Part shown: positions 43,410 to 54,571 of the stretch, in pieces
How positions within the stretch are numbered: the first letter of the stretch is position 1
Layout of the letters: each line of letters starts with the position of its first letter
Assembly (NCBI GenBank): GCA_003209275.1
Contig: QCRX01000001.1
Location: 23,501-87,500, forward strand
Direction: 5' to 3'
Origin: Prochlorococcus sp. AG-463-P14
Lineage (GTDB): Bacteria > Cyanobacteriota > Cyanobacteriia > PCC-6307 > Cyanobiaceae
DNA: 64,000 nucleotides
Translations under genes and position numbers: made by a program
The notes under the pieces: generated by a model
Seen by the model: only the letters and a program-made list of their open reading frames with translations
Databases searched by the model: none
What the model was told of the DNA's origin: nothing

Positions 43410-44654
43410 TTACTTAACTTCTGCTATTTGTTCAAGAAGCTTTTGCGCTTCCTGGTTAACATTTTCCCAAGGTAGATCTAGATCAGGGCGCCCAAAATGA
43501 CCGTATGCTGCAGTATCTCTATAGAATCTTCCACCTCTAAGACTAGGCAATTTTTTAAGATTAAATTTTTCAATAATTGCTCCCGGCCTAAGATCAAAAT
43601 TATCTATGACTAAACTAGTTAGATAGTCATTTGAAAATTTTGTTGTGCCAAAGCTCTCAACTAAAATTGATACAGGCTTTGCAACACCTATTGCATAACT
43701 AATTTGGACCTCAACTCTTTCTGCTAATTTTGCTGCAACAAGAGATTTGGCTACAAATCTTGCTGCATAAGCTGCTGATCTATCTACTTTAGTTGGATCT
43801 TTCCCTGAGAATGCACCACCTCCATGCCGTGCATATCCTCCATAGGTATCAACGATGATTTTTCTTCCTGTTAGGCCAGCATCTCCTTGAGGCCCTCCAA
43901 CAACAAATTTGCCTGTTGGGTTTACAAGAAAACGCGTATTTTCAAGGTTAGGTTTTAGAGACAGATCAGAAGTTGCTGGCTCAACAACATGTTCCCAAAG
44001 ATCTTTAGATATTTGTTTCCTAACACCTTCTTCAGTAATGATTCCTTTTACTTCGGAGGTGTGTTGAGTTGATATCAGGATTGTATCTATAGCAACTGGT
44101 TTTCCATTTTCGTAGACAACACTTACTTGTGTTTTCCCATCAGGTAACAAGTAATTTAGTGTGTTGTCGTGACGAACTATTGCCAGCCTTCTTGATAAGC
44201 GGTGGGCAAGGCTTATTGGCAGTGGCATTAATTCAGGAGTTTCATTGCAGGCATAGCCAAACATGATCCCTTGATCCCCTGCACCTATTTTGTTTATGGG
44301 ATCATCTCCTAACTGATCATCCGCTTCGTTAACCCCTTGGGCAATGTCAGGTGATTGTTGATCTAAGGCAACTAGCACTGCACAACTATTGGAATCAAAT
44401 CCTCCAGCGCGAGCGCCGCTATATCCAATGTCATTAATTACTCCTCTCACAAGATTAATGAAGTCAACCTTCGCATTTGAAGTGACTTCGCCTGTAATGA
44501 GACAAAGACCAGTATTTACAACTGTCTCACACGCAACTCTGCTATTTGGATCCTGAGCAAGAAGTGCATCAAGAACTGCATCAGAGACTTGATCACATAT
44601 TTTGTCGGGATGTCCTTCAGTAACTGACTCTGAAGTGAAGACGTAACGACTCAT
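43410..44654 (-). CDS. metK: S-adenosylmethionine synthetase
   Basis: [55 protein letters not shown]. Confidence 0.98.
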   Translation of the reverse strand: MSRYVFTSESVTEGHPDKICDQVSDAVLDALLAQDPNSRVACETVVNTGLCLITGEVTSNAKVDFINLVRGVINDIGYSGARAGGFDSNSCAVLVALDQQSPDIAQGVNEADDQLGDDPINKIGAGDQGIMFGYACNETPELMPLPISLAHRLSRRLAIVRHDNTLNYLLPDGKTQVSVVYENGKPVAIDTILISTQHTSEVKGIITEEGVRKQISKDLWEHVVEPATSDLSLKPNLENTRFLVNPTGKFVVGGPQGDAGLTGRKIIVDTYGGYARHGGGAFSGKDPTKVDRSAAYAARFVAKSLVAAKLAERVEVQISYAIGVAKPVSILVESFGTTKFSNDYLTSLVIDNFDLRPGAIIEKFNLKKLPSLRGGRFYRDTAAYGHFGRPDLDLPWENVNQEAQKLLEQIAEVK

Positions 44655-45463
44655 TGGCAATGGCTCTTGCTCGGCACTTTAGGGTTTAGTTCGACACTTA
44701 TTTCATCCCAGTGACTAATTAGATGTGTATAGGTAGTGAGCTTGGGAGGATGTGACCATCCAGCTATATACCCCAGAGCTAGTTCTATCCCTGCTTGTTT
44801 GGCCATTCTTAGGTCTGAATCGGCGTCACCAAAGAGAGCACAATCTGCAGGATAAACACCCATTTGATCACATAGTTGTTTTACTGCATCAGGATTAGGT
44901 TTTGAAGGGTTATTTTCTGCACTTGAGAAGTGAGTAATTATGAAGTTGAGATTGTTGAATTCAAGAAAACTCTCGATTCCTCGTGATGTGTCATTGCTTA
45001 TTAATGCGCAGCTAACTTTTGCAGCTTTTAATTTGCAGAATAATTCTTTGACTCCAGGCAGTAAATTCATTTTCCGTTCATTGTTGTTAAATTTTTTTGC
45101 CAGAACATCTACTTTTTCAAATACTTCATTGGCCAGTAGAAGAGCTTGAGGCCAGCTCTCTCCAAGAATACAAAAAACAGTGGCAGTAGAAAATAAGTTT
45201 TGCTCGCGCGAAGCAACAGCAATTGTTCCTCCTGGGTTTAGGCCTTTGCTATTTACACCATATGCTGCTGAGAGCAATTCTTGAAGTCGTGAGATTTCTT
45301 TTGGATTGCTAAACCTTTCTGAGAACAATGAGATTGAATGTTGAATTCTTAACTCGGAAAGTTTCCTTAGGTGCAGTTCGCTATCTGAAAGCGTACCGTC
45401 TTTATCGAATAGCACCCCTTTTATGTTGCCGATAGGGTGGCCCCTCAGCAAAAGCATTGGCAT
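44651..45463 (-). CDS. HAD-superfamily hydrolase (phosphatase)
   Basis: [38 protein letters not shown]. Confidence 0.9.
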   Translation of the reverse strand: MPMLLLRGHPIGNIKGVLFDKDGTLSDSELHLRKLSELRIQHSISLFSERFSNPKEISRLQELLSAAYGVNSKGLNPGGTIAVASREQNLFSTATVFCILGESWPQALLLANEVFEKVDVLAKKFNNNERKMNLLPGVKELFCKLKAAKVSCALISNDTSRGIESFLEFNNLNFIITHFSSAENNPSKPNPDAVKQLCDQMGVYPADCALFGDADSDLRMAKQAGIELALGYIAGWSHPPKLTTYTHLISHWDEISVELNPKVPSKSHCQ

Positions 45464-45481
45464 AAGAATTAAGAAGGGAGC

Positions 45482-46612
45482 TCAGACCATCATTACTGGA
45501 GCTGGCTCATCCCCTTCTTCTGCTTGTTCAAGAAGCATTTGCTTATATCGGGCTGCCATTTCTTCTGCCTTGTCAAACACTTTTTGTGGGTCAGTGAGCA
45601 TGTCACCAGGTTCAGGCTCTAAAGCTTTAGTTGATAGAGAAATACGTCCTCTTTCTGCATCTAAGTCAATAATCATTACTTTCATTTGATCATTGACGTT
45701 TAAAACCGAGTGAGGCGTCTCTATATGTTCGTGACTAATCTCAGATATATGTAACAGCCCACTTACTCCTCCTATGTCTATAAAAGCTCCATAAGGCTTG
45801 ATGCCTCTTACGGTTCCAATAACTACTTCTCCGACCTCTAAACGATTCATCTTTCTTTCAACTAGCGCTCTCCGATGACTAAGTACCAGGCGGTTTCTTT
45901 CTTCGTCAACTTCCAGGAACTTCAAGGGTAGAAAATCGGCCACCAGTTCTTCTTTTGCTTTGCGAGTACTGATGTGAGATCCGGGAATAAATCCTCTAAG
46001 GCCCTCTACTCTTACTAACGCACCTCCCCGATTGGTCGCGAAAACTTCGGAATAAATAGTTGCATCTTCCTTTTGTAATTGTCTTACTCGTTCCCAAGCT
46101 CGCTGATATTCGATACGACGTATTGAAAGTGAAAGTTGTCCATCTTCATTCTCTTCACTCATTATGAAGAATTCTCGAATCTCTGAAGGTTGCAGGACGT
46201 CACTTAACCCTTCTACTCGATTTATGGAGACTTCCTGCATGGGCATGAAGGCTGCAGTTTTTGCACCAATATCAATCATTGCTCCTTTGGACTCAAGAGC
46301 AAAGACTGTTCCATTAACAATGTCGCCAGGTTTGAAGTTGTAGTCGTACTTGCTTAATAGTGATGCAAATTCGTCGAGAGTAAAACCAACTCCATCTAAA
46401 TCTTTTTTTGCAACTCTGCTGCTTGGATCATCTGCTGTTGGTACCTCAGCAGGAATTTCCAGATCTTCTTCCGCAACTTCCTCATTAGCGCCATCAGGAC
46501 TTTCCACAGTTGTGGCAATGGGCTGTTCCTGATCTATTTCTTTATCAATTGCTTTTTCTTTTTGAGGAGCTTCTTTGGGACTACCTGACATGATTTGGTG
46601 GCGGTCTGCCAT
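45482..46612 (-). CDS. rpsA: 30S ribosomal protein S1
   Basis: Three S1 repeats: GDIVNGTVFALESKGAMIDIGAKTAAFMP, GGALVRVEGLRGFIPGSHIS, GEVVIGTVRGIKPYGAFIDIGGVSGLLHISEIS. Confidence 0.96.
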   Translation of the reverse strand: MADRHQIMSGSPKEAPQKEKAIDKEIDQEQPIATTVESPDGANEEVAEEDLEIPAEVPTADDPSSRVAKKDLDGVGFTLDEFASLLSKYDYNFKPGDIVNGTVFALESKGAMIDIGAKTAAFMPMQEVSINRVEGLSDVLQPSEIREFFIMSEENEDGQLSLSIRRIEYQRAWERVRQLQKEDATIYSEVFATNRGGALVRVEGLRGFIPGSHISTRKAKEELVADFLPLKFLEVDEERNRLVLSHRRALVERKMNRLEVGEVVIGTVRGIKPYGAFIDIGGVSGLLHISEISHEHIETPHSVLNVNDQMKVMIIDLDAERGRISLSTKALEPEPGDMLTDPQKVFDKAEEMAARYKQMLLEQAEEGDEPAPVMMV

Positions 46613-46690
46613 AAGCAGTGCGAGAGTTTTCCTAATGGCCCGCCGACCTATAGGAACTAAGTGGCCACTCTACAGTTCGGCTGGTTTCCC

Positions 46691-47167
46691 TTAGCCAACA
46701 GTTGCCAGTTGTTCCTTTCCAGATTCAAAGGTTTCGAGAGTTGCGACAAAGTCATTAATCCCATGGAATTGTCTATGAACAGAGGCAAAACGTACATATG
46801 CAACTTCACTAATATCTCTGAGTTGATTCAGAACCATTTCCCCGATTTCTGAACTATTTACTTCTCGAAGGCTTCTCTGTTGTATTTGAAGCTCAAGTTC
46901 ATCAGCAAGAATTTCTACTTTGCTTGATCCAATGCTTGTCTTTGCACAGGCTCTTGACAATCCATTGATTAGCTTGCTTCGACTATATGTTTCTTTATTG
47001 CCATTGCGCTTTATAACTGTGATTGGAACCGTTTCAACCCTTTCATAGGTGGTAAACCTGAAATCACAATTTAGGCATTCTCTTCGTCTCCGAACGCTTT
47101 TACCTGCATCCGCAGAGCGTGATTCGAGAACACGACTATCTGTGTTTTGGCAAGAGGGGCATTGCAT
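46691..47167 (-). CDS. nrdR: Transcriptional repressor NrdR
   Basis: [45 protein letters not shown]. Confidence 0.97.
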   Translation of the reverse strand: MQCPSCQNTDSRVLESRSADAGKSVRRRRECLNCDFRFTTYERVETVPITVIKRNGNKETYSRSKLINGLSRACAKTSIGSSKVEILADELELQIQQRSLREVNSSEIGEMVLNQLRDISEVAYVRFASVHRQFHGINDFVATLETFESGKEQLATVG

Positions 47168-47328
47168 GCTTGCCCTATCAACTCAAATGAATGTAAACCA
47201 ACTTTATACATTGATTTGTATTCTGAGAAGGGTTTTGTCTTTTGATCAGTTAGAAAGAAATGTTTTAATTATATTTTTTAGTACAAATTGCTTTAGGGAA
47301 AGAGCTGTTTAATCTTCTCCAATACATT

Positions 47329-47356
47329 AAAAAGCCCTGCATTAGCAGGGCTTTTT
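47329..47356 (-). terminator. Terminator after psbB-psbT
   Basis: AAAAAGCCCTGC-ATTA-GCAGGGCTTTTT just downstream of psbT stop; symmetrical hairpin with T-tract. Confidence 0.85.
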
Positions 47357-47364
47357 GTTTGGAG

Positions 47365-47463
47365 TCAGCGTTTGTTGAACTTTGGAGGATCACGGAATGC
47401 AACCGCGAAGAACAAAGTTACAAGTGCCAAAGTGAGGATGAGAACGTAAGAAAAGGCTTCCAT
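47365..47463 (-). CDS. psbT: Photosystem II protein T
   Basis: My translation: [32 protein letters not shown]; not in ORF track. Confidence 0.96.
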   Translation of the reverse strand: MEAFSYVLILTLALVTLFFAVAFRDPPKFNKR

Positions 47464-47506
47464 CGGGATTCTGGGTAAGGGCTATCAGCTGAGGTTGACC
47501 TTAAGT

Positions 47507-49063
47507 TTAGGCACGTCCAGGTACACGACGGGTGGAACCGTCTCCAAGTTTCTTGAAGAGTCCAAATTCCACTTGGTCACCCATGTCAGGATCGATACCA
47601 GCGAATACATCGCGGTAAAGAGTTCTGGCTGCGTGCCACCAGTGTCCAAAGAGATAGAGCAATCCAAAACTGGCATGAGCAAATGTAAACCAGCTTCTTG
47701 GAGAGCTTCTGAAGACACCATCTGACTTGTAACGGTCTCTGTCAAACTTAAAGGCTTCACCAAGTTGGGCCTTACGAGCAAGACGCTTGACTACTACAGG
47801 ATCAGTAAAGGTTTGTCCGTCGAGCTCACCACCGTAAATGGTTGCAGTTACGCCTGTTTGCTCGATGGAATACTTAGCCTCTGCTCGGCGGAATGGAATG
47901 TCAGCACGAACGTTTCCATTTTGATCTTCGAGGATAACTGGGAAGTTCTCGAAGAAGTTTGGAATTCTGCGGACTTCTAGATCATTGCCTTCTTTATCAG
48001 TGAAAGCAATGTGTCCTTGCCAACCAGTAGGCAAACCATCACCATTAACCATTGCCCCGACTCGGAACAAACCGCCTTTTGCAGGGCTGTTGCCAACGTA
48101 GTCGTAGAAAGCAAGCTTTTCTGGGATGTCAGCGAATGCCTGAGCTTTGGAGGCACCGTTATCAATGGCAGTCTGAACTCGACGGTTGATTTCGGTCTTG
48201 AAATAACCGGAATCCCATTGATAACGAGTTGGACCAAATAGCTCTACCGGGGTGGTAGCAGAGCCGTACCACATTGTTCCGGCGACAACGAAGGAAACGA
48301 ATAGAACTGCTGCTAGAGCACTGGCGAGAACGCCTTCAAGGCTTCCCATCCTTAGGTTCCTGTAAAGCCTTTCGCCTGGTCTATTGGTGATATGGAAAAT
48401 GCCACCAACTATCCCTAATAATCCTGCACCAATATGGTTGGCAACAATGCCACCAGGATTAAACGGGTTGAACCCGGCTGCACCCCAAACAGGGGCTACA
48501 GGTTCTACATGTCCAGTAAGTGCATATGGGTCAGATACCCAAAGGCCGACTGTGGAGCAATGAAATGCACCGAATCCAAAGCAAGTAAGACCAGCTAGGA
48601 GAAGGTGGATTCCGAAGATTCTTGGGAGGTCGAGAGCAGCTTCGCCGGTCCGAGAGTCTTCCCAGAGTTCAAGATCCCAGTAAGTCCAATGCCAGATGGC
48701 TGCCAGCATTAATAGACCACTGAAAATGATATGAGCTACGGCAACGCCTTCAAACGTAGAAAACGGAAGAGCTTTGCCCCAGAAACCTAATGAATCAAGA
48801 TCAAATGCTGCAGTCGAACCGGTTAGGTCCCAGCCACTCCAGCTGCTTGTTACACCAAGGCGAGCCATGAATGGCATGACGTACATGCCTTGGCGCCACA
48901 TTGGGTTAAGGACTGGATCAGAAGGATCAAAAATGGCCAATTCGTAAAGGGCCATGGAGCCGGCCCAGCCGGCTAAAAGAGCTGTGTGCATGAGGTGCAC
49001 GGCCAGTAGTCGGCCTGGGTCGTTGATAACGACGGTGTGCACCCGATACCAGGGCAATCCCAT
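47507..49063 (-). CDS. psbB: Photosystem II CP47 chlorophyll apoprotein
   Basis: [43 protein letters not shown]... Confidence 0.99.
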   Translation of the reverse strand: MGLPWYRVHTVVINDPGRLLAVHLMHTALLAGWAGSMALYELAIFDPSDPVLNPMWRQGMYVMPFMARLGVTSSWSGWDLTGSTAAFDLDSLGFWGKALPFSTFEGVAVAHIIFSGLLMLAAIWHWTYWDLELWEDSRTGEAALDLPRIFGIHLLLAGLTCFGFGAFHCSTVGLWVSDPYALTGHVEPVAPVWGAAGFNPFNPGGIVANHIGAGLLGIVGGIFHITNRPGERLYRNLRMGSLEGVLASALAAVLFVSFVVAGTMWYGSATTPVELFGPTRYQWDSGYFKTEINRRVQTAIDNGASKAQAFADIPEKLAFYDYVGNSPAKGGLFRVGAMVNGDGLPTGWQGHIAFTDKEGNDLEVRRIPNFFENFPVILEDQNGNVRADIPFRRAEAKYSIEQTGVTATIYGGELDGQTFTDPVVVKRLARKAQLGEAFKFDRDRYKSDGVFRSSPRSWFTFAHASFGLLYLFGHWWHAARTLYRDVFAGIDPDMGDQVEFGLFKKLGDGSTRRVPGRA

Positions 49064-49703
49064 GGGTCAGGTTCGTAGTACGACGCTGCTTAATGCAGCC
49101 AGACCGGTTGATCGTAAAGCTTTTGTCTTTGTATAAGGGGTTTCTTGTCTTTAGCTGAAACGTCTAGTAGTGATACTCACCACTCTCGACACAAGCTGTA
49201 TCTCTAGTATTTCAGGCTGATTTAGCTCTTGAATCAGCTGCGGGATTCGGTCACAAATCGCAATGCCAAGGGGCAAAAATGCTGTCCGAATAGCTTCAAA
49301 TTGAGATTTACAAGAAATTTTTTTGGCAATTTTCACAGCTGATTTGCAAATCTCGGCAAGTTTTGCCGCTCAAGGGTTGGATCAATATGTTTTTGGTTTA
49401 GGCCTCAAATAAGACTGTTTGGATTTTCTTGCCAAGTTTTGCGAATAAGCTTTTCCTAATCAAAGTCTGCTTGGACAGAAGCTCCAAAGTCCTCCTGAGG
49501 TTGATTCCTTCAATTCCTTAGATAGAAAATCCCTTCCCCTAACTGGCTATGAGAGCGAACAGCTTGTATTGAAATGCCCTGAACAGCCAATTTCTTTTTA
49601 GGGAAGAACTACTAGATCGTGCTAAGTCGAATAACAAGGGGTTTTAAGAAATCTGTTTTTTGGTCTAGCCAGTGATAAATTCTCTTCATCCAAATAATCG
49701 GTC

Positions 49704-49856
49704 ATGGAAACCACCAACTTCGGCTTTGTAGCTAGCCTTTTGTTCGTTGCGGTTCCAACGATCTTCCTTATTGGCCTATTTATTTCGACTAAAGATGGAG
49801 AAAAGTCAAGCTTCATCTCTGAATCTGGCAAAGGCAAAATTGGACCATCTGTTTAA
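49704..49856 (+). CDS. psbM: Photosystem II protein M
   Basis: My translation: METTNFGFVASLLFVAVPTIFLIGLFISTKDGEKSSFISESGKGKIGPSV*; not in ORF track. Confidence 0.93.
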   Translation: METTNFGFVASLLFVAVPTIFLIGLFISTKDGEKSSFISESGKGKIGPSV

Positions 49857-50030
49857 AAGCTTCTTTAGCTTTTGAATTGCTGGACGAACTTTTTTAAGTT
49901 CTGCTAATGGCAAGATCTCCAAAACTTTGGTGATCTTCTGTTTCATTGACCGATCAATGGCGAGGATTGAAATTTCCTTATATATATTTTTCATTCCGCT
50001 CAGATTTTGCTTCGTTGAGATCTCCTAATT

Positions 50031-50471
50031 GTGAGTGTGAAAGTTGATATAGAGCCTTGGACGCTCGTCAAAAATGTTTACCCTCAACATACAGACCATG
50101 CTGGAGTTATGTGGCACGGTTCCTATATTGGATGGCTAGAGGAGGCAAGGATTGAAGCTTTATCTAAAGTTGGGCTTGAATATGTAGAGATTTCTTCTGA
50201 AGGAATTGATATAGCTGTAGTTGCCTTGGAAATACATTATTTAAAGCCTCTGAAACATGGAGAGGAAGTTTGCATCAAAAGCTGGCCTTTGGCTCGCAAA
50301 GGTATTCGTTGGCCGTGGCATACAATTTTTGTAAAAAATGGAAATATTATAGCTGCAGAGGCTAATGTTGACCTAGTTGTTGTTAGTAAGGTTGGAGGAA
50401 ATATTCGTGTTTTAAGAGAATTGCCGGAAAAGTTAAAAATTGCCTTTTGTCATTTAGAGAGGGGAGCATGA
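50031..50471 (+). CDS. Acyl-CoA thioesterase, 4-hydroxybenzoyl-CoA thioesterase-like hotdog fold
   Basis: VYPQHTDHAGVMWHGSYIGWLEEARIEALSKVG. Confidence 0.88.
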   Translation: MSVKVDIEPWTLVKNVYPQHTDHAGVMWHGSYIGWLEEARIEALSKVGLEYVEISSEGIDIAVVALEIHYLKPLKHGEEVCIKSWPLARKGIRWPWHTIFVKNGNIIAAEANVDLVVVSKVGGNIRVLRELPEKLKIAFCHLERGA

Positions 50472-50628
50472 CTTTTTTGATAAGAGCATCAAAAATTGCG
50501 TATTCTTAAAGGTATAAATCAGAAATATTTATTCAATAATTAAATCCTAAAGTGTTAGCTTTGTAATAGCTAGGAGATAGATCTATCTAAAAGAGCTATC
50601 TAATTTTCATTATTTGTTATTCACGATT

Positions 50629-51519
50629 ATGGCTAAATATCAGTTGTTTGGAGAAGAACTTTTGATCTGGCGTAAAAAACAATTAAGCAAAGGTGGCCGG
50701 AAGGTTGATTTCGATTGGCTTTTAGATCTGGGAGGAGGTTTGTCATGGGTGACACTCCAGAAACTACTTATTGACCCGAATAAAAGTTTGTTATTGAGCG
50801 AATCTCTTGAAGCTTTAGAGGGAATCTGGATGAGGCATTTAGAAGACAAGACTCCACTGCAATATTTGATAGGCCGTTGTCCTTGGAGAGATTTTGACTT
50901 GGCAGTTAATGCTTCGGTAATGATTCCTCGTCAGGAAACGGAGCTTTTGGTCGATTTGGCTTTGAAGAGGGTTGGCAATTCTTCGGAAGGTATTTGGGTT
51001 GATTTAGGAACGGGTTCAGGAGCTTTGGCAGTGGCATTGGCGCAGTCTTTGTATGACTGGGAAGGTCATGCGGTTGATTTAAGCAAGGATGCTCTTTCCT
51101 TGGCTAAGCATAATTTGGAACATTTAGCTCCAGATTTTCAAACTAAATTGCATTTAGGAAGTTGGTGGGAACCTTTGCAGCCTTTGTGGGGATTTTTTTC
51201 TTTAGCACTTGCCAATCCTCCATATATTCCTACATCAGTAATCAATGAACTCGATCCAGTTGTTAAAGATCATGAGCCTAGATTGGCTCTTTGTGGAGGC
51301 TCTGATGGACTAATGCAAATTCGTAAAATACTTGCCGGTTCTTTTAAAGCCCTTGCTCCCGGGGGCTGGTTGATAATGGAACATCATCACGATCAGAGTG
51401 ATGATGTCTTAAAGTTGATGAGTCAATTTGGGTTAGTAAATGTTTCCTTTGAAAAGGATCTTCAGGGTATAAAAAGATTTGCCATTGGACAAAGGCGACA
51501 AGATCTAAATTCTAATTAG
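50629..51519 (+). CDS. prmC: Peptide chain release factor N5-glutamine methyltransferase
   Basis: PRQETELLVDLAL, WVDLGTGSGALAVALAQ, LALANPPYIP (NPPY motif). Confidence 0.95.
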   Translation: MAKYQLFGEELLIWRKKQLSKGGRKVDFDWLLDLGGGLSWVTLQKLLIDPNKSLLLSESLEALEGIWMRHLEDKTPLQYLIGRCPWRDFDLAVNASVMIPRQETELLVDLALKRVGNSSEGIWVDLGTGSGALAVALAQSLYDWEGHAVDLSKDALSLAKHNLEHLAPDFQTKLHLGSWWEPLQPLWGFFSLALANPPYIPTSVINELDPVVKDHEPRLALCGGSDGLMQIRKILAGSFKALAPGGWLIMEHHHDQSDDVLKLMSQFGLVNVSFEKDLQGIKRFAIGQRRQDLNSN

Positions 51520-52112
51520 TGGATCCCTTGAAAATTTCTATTTATGAGGCTAAAGATCTTGCGAAAAGGTTGTTTGAAGGATCTGTAGCTTCATTCCCGA
51601 CAGACACTTTACCTGCTTTATCTGCTTTGCCTAAGCATGCTTCTTTATTATGGGAAATTAAGCAAAGGCCTTTAAATAAGCCTTTAATCCTTATGGGATC
51701 AAAGGCTGAAGAATTATTGCAATTAGTCTCTTTAAAGGCTCTGAAAGATGCTCAAAAAATGGCTAAAAGATATTGGCCTGGAGCATTGACAATGGTTTTA
51801 CCAGCCGAGGGAGATCAAGTTCAAAACATGAACCCTGGGTCCTTGAATATTGGATTGAGGGTTCCTGGTTGCAAAGTTGCAAGAGATTTGCTTGATCTGT
51901 CTGGGCCATTAGCCACTACTAGTGCAAATCTATCTGGATCTTCTCCCTTGCTTTCAGCAGAAGATGTTGCTGGATGCTTTCCTTCTTTGCCAATTCTTGC
52001 TCCTATTCCATGGCCTAAGCCAGCGGGGCTGGCGAGCACTGTTGTGTTTTGGCAAAGTGAAGGTTGTTGGAAACTTCTTAGGGAAGGCTCTGTGATTCCT
52101 GAAGGCTTTTGA
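51519..52112 (+). CDS. Sua5/YciO/YrdC family (threonylcarbamoyl-AMP synthase)
   Basis: FPTDTLPALSALPKH, IKQRPLNKPL, WPGALTMVLPAEG, GLRVPGCKVARDLL; GTG start overlapping prmC stop. Confidence 0.92.
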   Translation: MDPLKISIYEAKDLAKRLFEGSVASFPTDTLPALSALPKHASLLWEIKQRPLNKPLILMGSKAEELLQLVSLKALKDAQKMAKRYWPGALTMVLPAEGDQVQNMNPGSLNIGLRVPGCKVARDLLDLSGPLATTSANLSGSSPLLSAEDVAGCFPSLPILAPIPWPKPAGLASTVVFWQSEGCWKLLREGSVIPEGF

Positions 52113-52117
52113 AAATA

Positions 52118-52297
52118 ATGATTTGGCTGATTGGTTTGATATTGATCCTTCAATCAAGTTTTAAGTGGCTTTTTAGGCCACCCGTTCTTTTAAGTTTGCA
52201 GATATTTGAGTCGAGAGGTTTGTTGTTTTTGTTTTTGATAGCTTTTGCTTGGCTAGTTTCAGGTAAGGCATACAACCTTGAGAAGGGTAAGGATTAA
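52118..52297 (+). CDS. Small membrane hypothetical protein
   Basis: MIWLIGLILILQSSFKWLFRPPVLLSLQIFESRGLLFLFLIAFAWLVSGKAYNLEKGKD. Confidence 0.6.
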   Translation: MIWLIGLILILQSSFKWLFRPPVLLSLQIFESRGLLFLFLIAFAWLVSGKAYNLEKGKD

Positions 52298-52402
52298 CCT
52301 TCTGTTTAACTGGTCTCCAGATAACTTCTTTGTATGGAATTAAGCCTCTATGTCCTAAAAAAACTTAGAGAAGTTGTAATGATCGTTCTAAGTGAGCCTT
52401 GA

Positions 52403-52474
52403 AGCCGGCTAACGGATTTGAACCGATGACCTTCGCTTTACAAAAGCGCTGCTCTACCACTGAGCTAAGCCGGC
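52403..52474 (-). tRNA. trnT: tRNA-Thr (TGT)
   Basis: GCCGGCTTAGCTCAGTGGTAGAGCAGCGCTTTTGTAAAGCGAAGGTCATCGGTTCGAATCCGTTAGCCGGC, anticodon TGT. Confidence 0.95.
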
Positions 52475-52575
52475 AATTAAGAGATTGTAACGATGAATGG
52501 TCATTAGCATTCATTCTCAAAATCTAAAGGGGTGCGATGTTCATCTAAGTTTTTAGTGGTTTCCCCTTTTTAGTA

Positions 52576-52872
52576 CTAGCTAGCAGTTTCATCGTTATCA
52601 CTACTTGTGGTTACAAGTGAACGTTTAATTGGCAGATTCGCAACTAGTGCTGTCATCCGATCTTCTGTCTCAAGGCTAACGGCCCCCTCTTCAATATCTA
52701 TTTCTACATATTTAGCAACGACATCTAGTATTTCTCTTCGCATCTGGTCAAGAAGCTCAGGGCTTAAATCGCATCTGTCATGTGCAAGAACTAGTTGGAG
52801 TCGTTCTCTAGCAGTGCTGGCACTTGTCTTTTGCCGCCCTAGCAATTTGAAGATAATGTCTCGCAGTGTCAT
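52576..52872 (-). CDS. minE: Cell division topological specificity factor MinE
   Basis: [41 protein letters not shown]. Confidence 0.97.
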   Translation of the reverse strand: MTLRDIIFKLLGRQKTSASTARERLQLVLAHDRCDLSPELLDQMRREILDVVAKYVEIDIEEGAVSLETEDRMTALVANLPIKRSLVTTSSDNDETAS

Positions 52873-52875
52873 GGT

Positions 52876-53691
52876 TTAAAAGATCTTTGTTTGCATTAAA
52901 CGCTTTAATTTGTCGCGTACTCCAGAACCTTGTTTAGAAGGATCAATAAGGGGTATTTCTTCCCCTTGCAAGCGTCGAGCGATGTTGGAGTAGCAGCGCG
53001 CAGCGGGAGAGTTGCCCCCTGTAAGAGTGAGTGGCTCTCCTCTATTTGTACTCACTATTACCTGCTCATCTTCTATTACCAATCCAAGTAGAGGAAGAGC
53101 AAGAATATCTGTCACATCGTCAACGGAGAGCATTTCCTGGCTAGCAATCATTTTCGGCCTAACTCTATTAAGTACTAATTGAACTGGCTTAACACCATGA
53201 GTATTCAGAAGCCCTATTACTCGATCGGCATCTCGTACGGCTGATACTTCGGGATTAGTAACTACGATTGCTTCTTTTGACGCCGCGACTGCATTTCTGA
53301 ATCCATCTTCAACACCTGCTGGACAATCTATTAAGACATAGTCAAACTTTTCACTAAGCATGTCAACAATACGCTGCATGTCTTTCGGCTTTAGCCAGTC
53401 CAGCATGCGTGGATTGCCTGCTGGCATGAGCGAGAGATTTGGCTCTTGCTTGTGTTTAACAAGAGCTTGGTCGAGTCTGCAGGTTTCCTCAAGTACTTCT
53501 TGAGCGGTATAAACGATTCTGTTTTCAAGTCCAAGAAGTAAATCAAGGTTTCGCAAACCAAAGTCTGCGTCTAATACTGCTGTGCAGACACCTTGCCTAG
53601 CTAGAGCTATGCCAAGATTGGCAGTAAGAGTTGTCTTCCCTACGCCTCCTTTCCCGGAGCATATGAGGATGATGCGCGTGTTTGTCTCCAA
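52876..53691 (-). CDS. minD: Septum site-determining ATPase MinD
   Basis: ICSGKGGVGKTTLTANLGIALARQG, DADFGLRNLDLLLGLENR, DCPAGVEDGF. Confidence 0.98.
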   Translation of the reverse strand: METNTRIILICSGKGGVGKTTLTANLGIALARQGVCTAVLDADFGLRNLDLLLGLENRIVYTAQEVLEETCRLDQALVKHKQEPNLSLMPAGNPRMLDWLKPKDMQRIVDMLSEKFDYVLIDCPAGVEDGFRNAVAASKEAIVVTNPEVSAVRDADRVIGLLNTHGVKPVQLVLNRVRPKMIASQEMLSVDDVTDILALPLLGLVIEDEQVIVSTNRGEPLTLTGGNSPAARCYSNIARRLQGEEIPLIDPSKQGSGVRDKLKRLMQTKIF

Positions 53692-53857
53692 GGCCTTCTT
53701 AAAGGTGGGTGAAGCTTAGTTGGAGTTTGGCGGAGTCCCAACCCCTATAGGACAAAGGTTTGTATTGCAACCTTTGGAATGAAGTTGAATTTCCAATGAA
53801 ATTCATTTGATCTAAGGCATTAGCAGTCTGTTATAGGCGATTTTGCAGGATTAGGGA

Positions 53858-54547
53858 TCAGGTTCTATCGAACATGAAGGGATTAACGCGAGCAGGCTGA
53901 ATAATGATTTTGCCTGATTCGAGCAAAGCTTCTTCTGTTAAGCCTTGCGCTGGCTTCTCTTCAGGTCCACGAGCAATGGCATTAGCGATGCGTAATTGAA
54001 CAGGTCTCAGCTCAAGGGCAATAATCTTGGCTTTCTTATCCCCTAATTTGCCTGCTTGTGCAGTTCCTCGAAGTCGCCCCCAAATCATGACATTCCCTCC
54101 AGCAGAGATTGTTGCTCCTGGATTTACATCACCCAACAACAAAACATCTCCTTCTGCAGAAAGATGTTCCCCTGAACGGAGTGTTCCTTCATGAAAAAGA
54201 AGCTTTGGTGAATCATTGCTTTTTGCTTCTTCTGACTTAGGGCTAGAGTTTTCAACCAGCACGCTTTTTTGTAAAACCAAAGTTGATTGATGACCTAATG
54301 CAGCGGCACTAACAATAGTTTCAGGAATATTTGATCGAATACTTATTAGTTTGAGACCTGCCTGCTCTATATAGCTTCTTAATTGTTTAAGCTCAGTACA
54401 ACCAAGTTGCCAATCCTGACAGTCGACCAGAACTCCTTCAGAATTTACTTTATTAAGTTTTCCAGGGAGTGAAATTCTCCAGTCAGAGCTCCTAGTTAAA
54501 GGGAGTTTGATTGTTGTTATATTTTCTCCTGAGTTAATGCTTCCCAT
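53858..54547 (-). CDS. minC: Septum site-determining protein MinC
   Basis: GTLRSGEHLSAEGDVLLLGDVNPGATISAGGNVMIWGRLRGTAQAG. Confidence 0.95.
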   Translation of the reverse strand: MGSINSGENITTIKLPLTRSSDWRISLPGKLNKVNSEGVLVDCQDWQLGCTELKQLRSYIEQAGLKLISIRSNIPETIVSAAALGHQSTLVLQKSVLVENSSPKSEEAKSNDSPKLLFHEGTLRSGEHLSAEGDVLLLGDVNPGATISAGGNVMIWGRLRGTAQAGKLGDKKAKIIALELRPVQLRIANAIARGPEEKPAQGLTEEALLESGKIIIQPARVNPFMFDRT

Positions 54548-54571
54548 AGTTTTTCCTTTAATTGAATTAGA

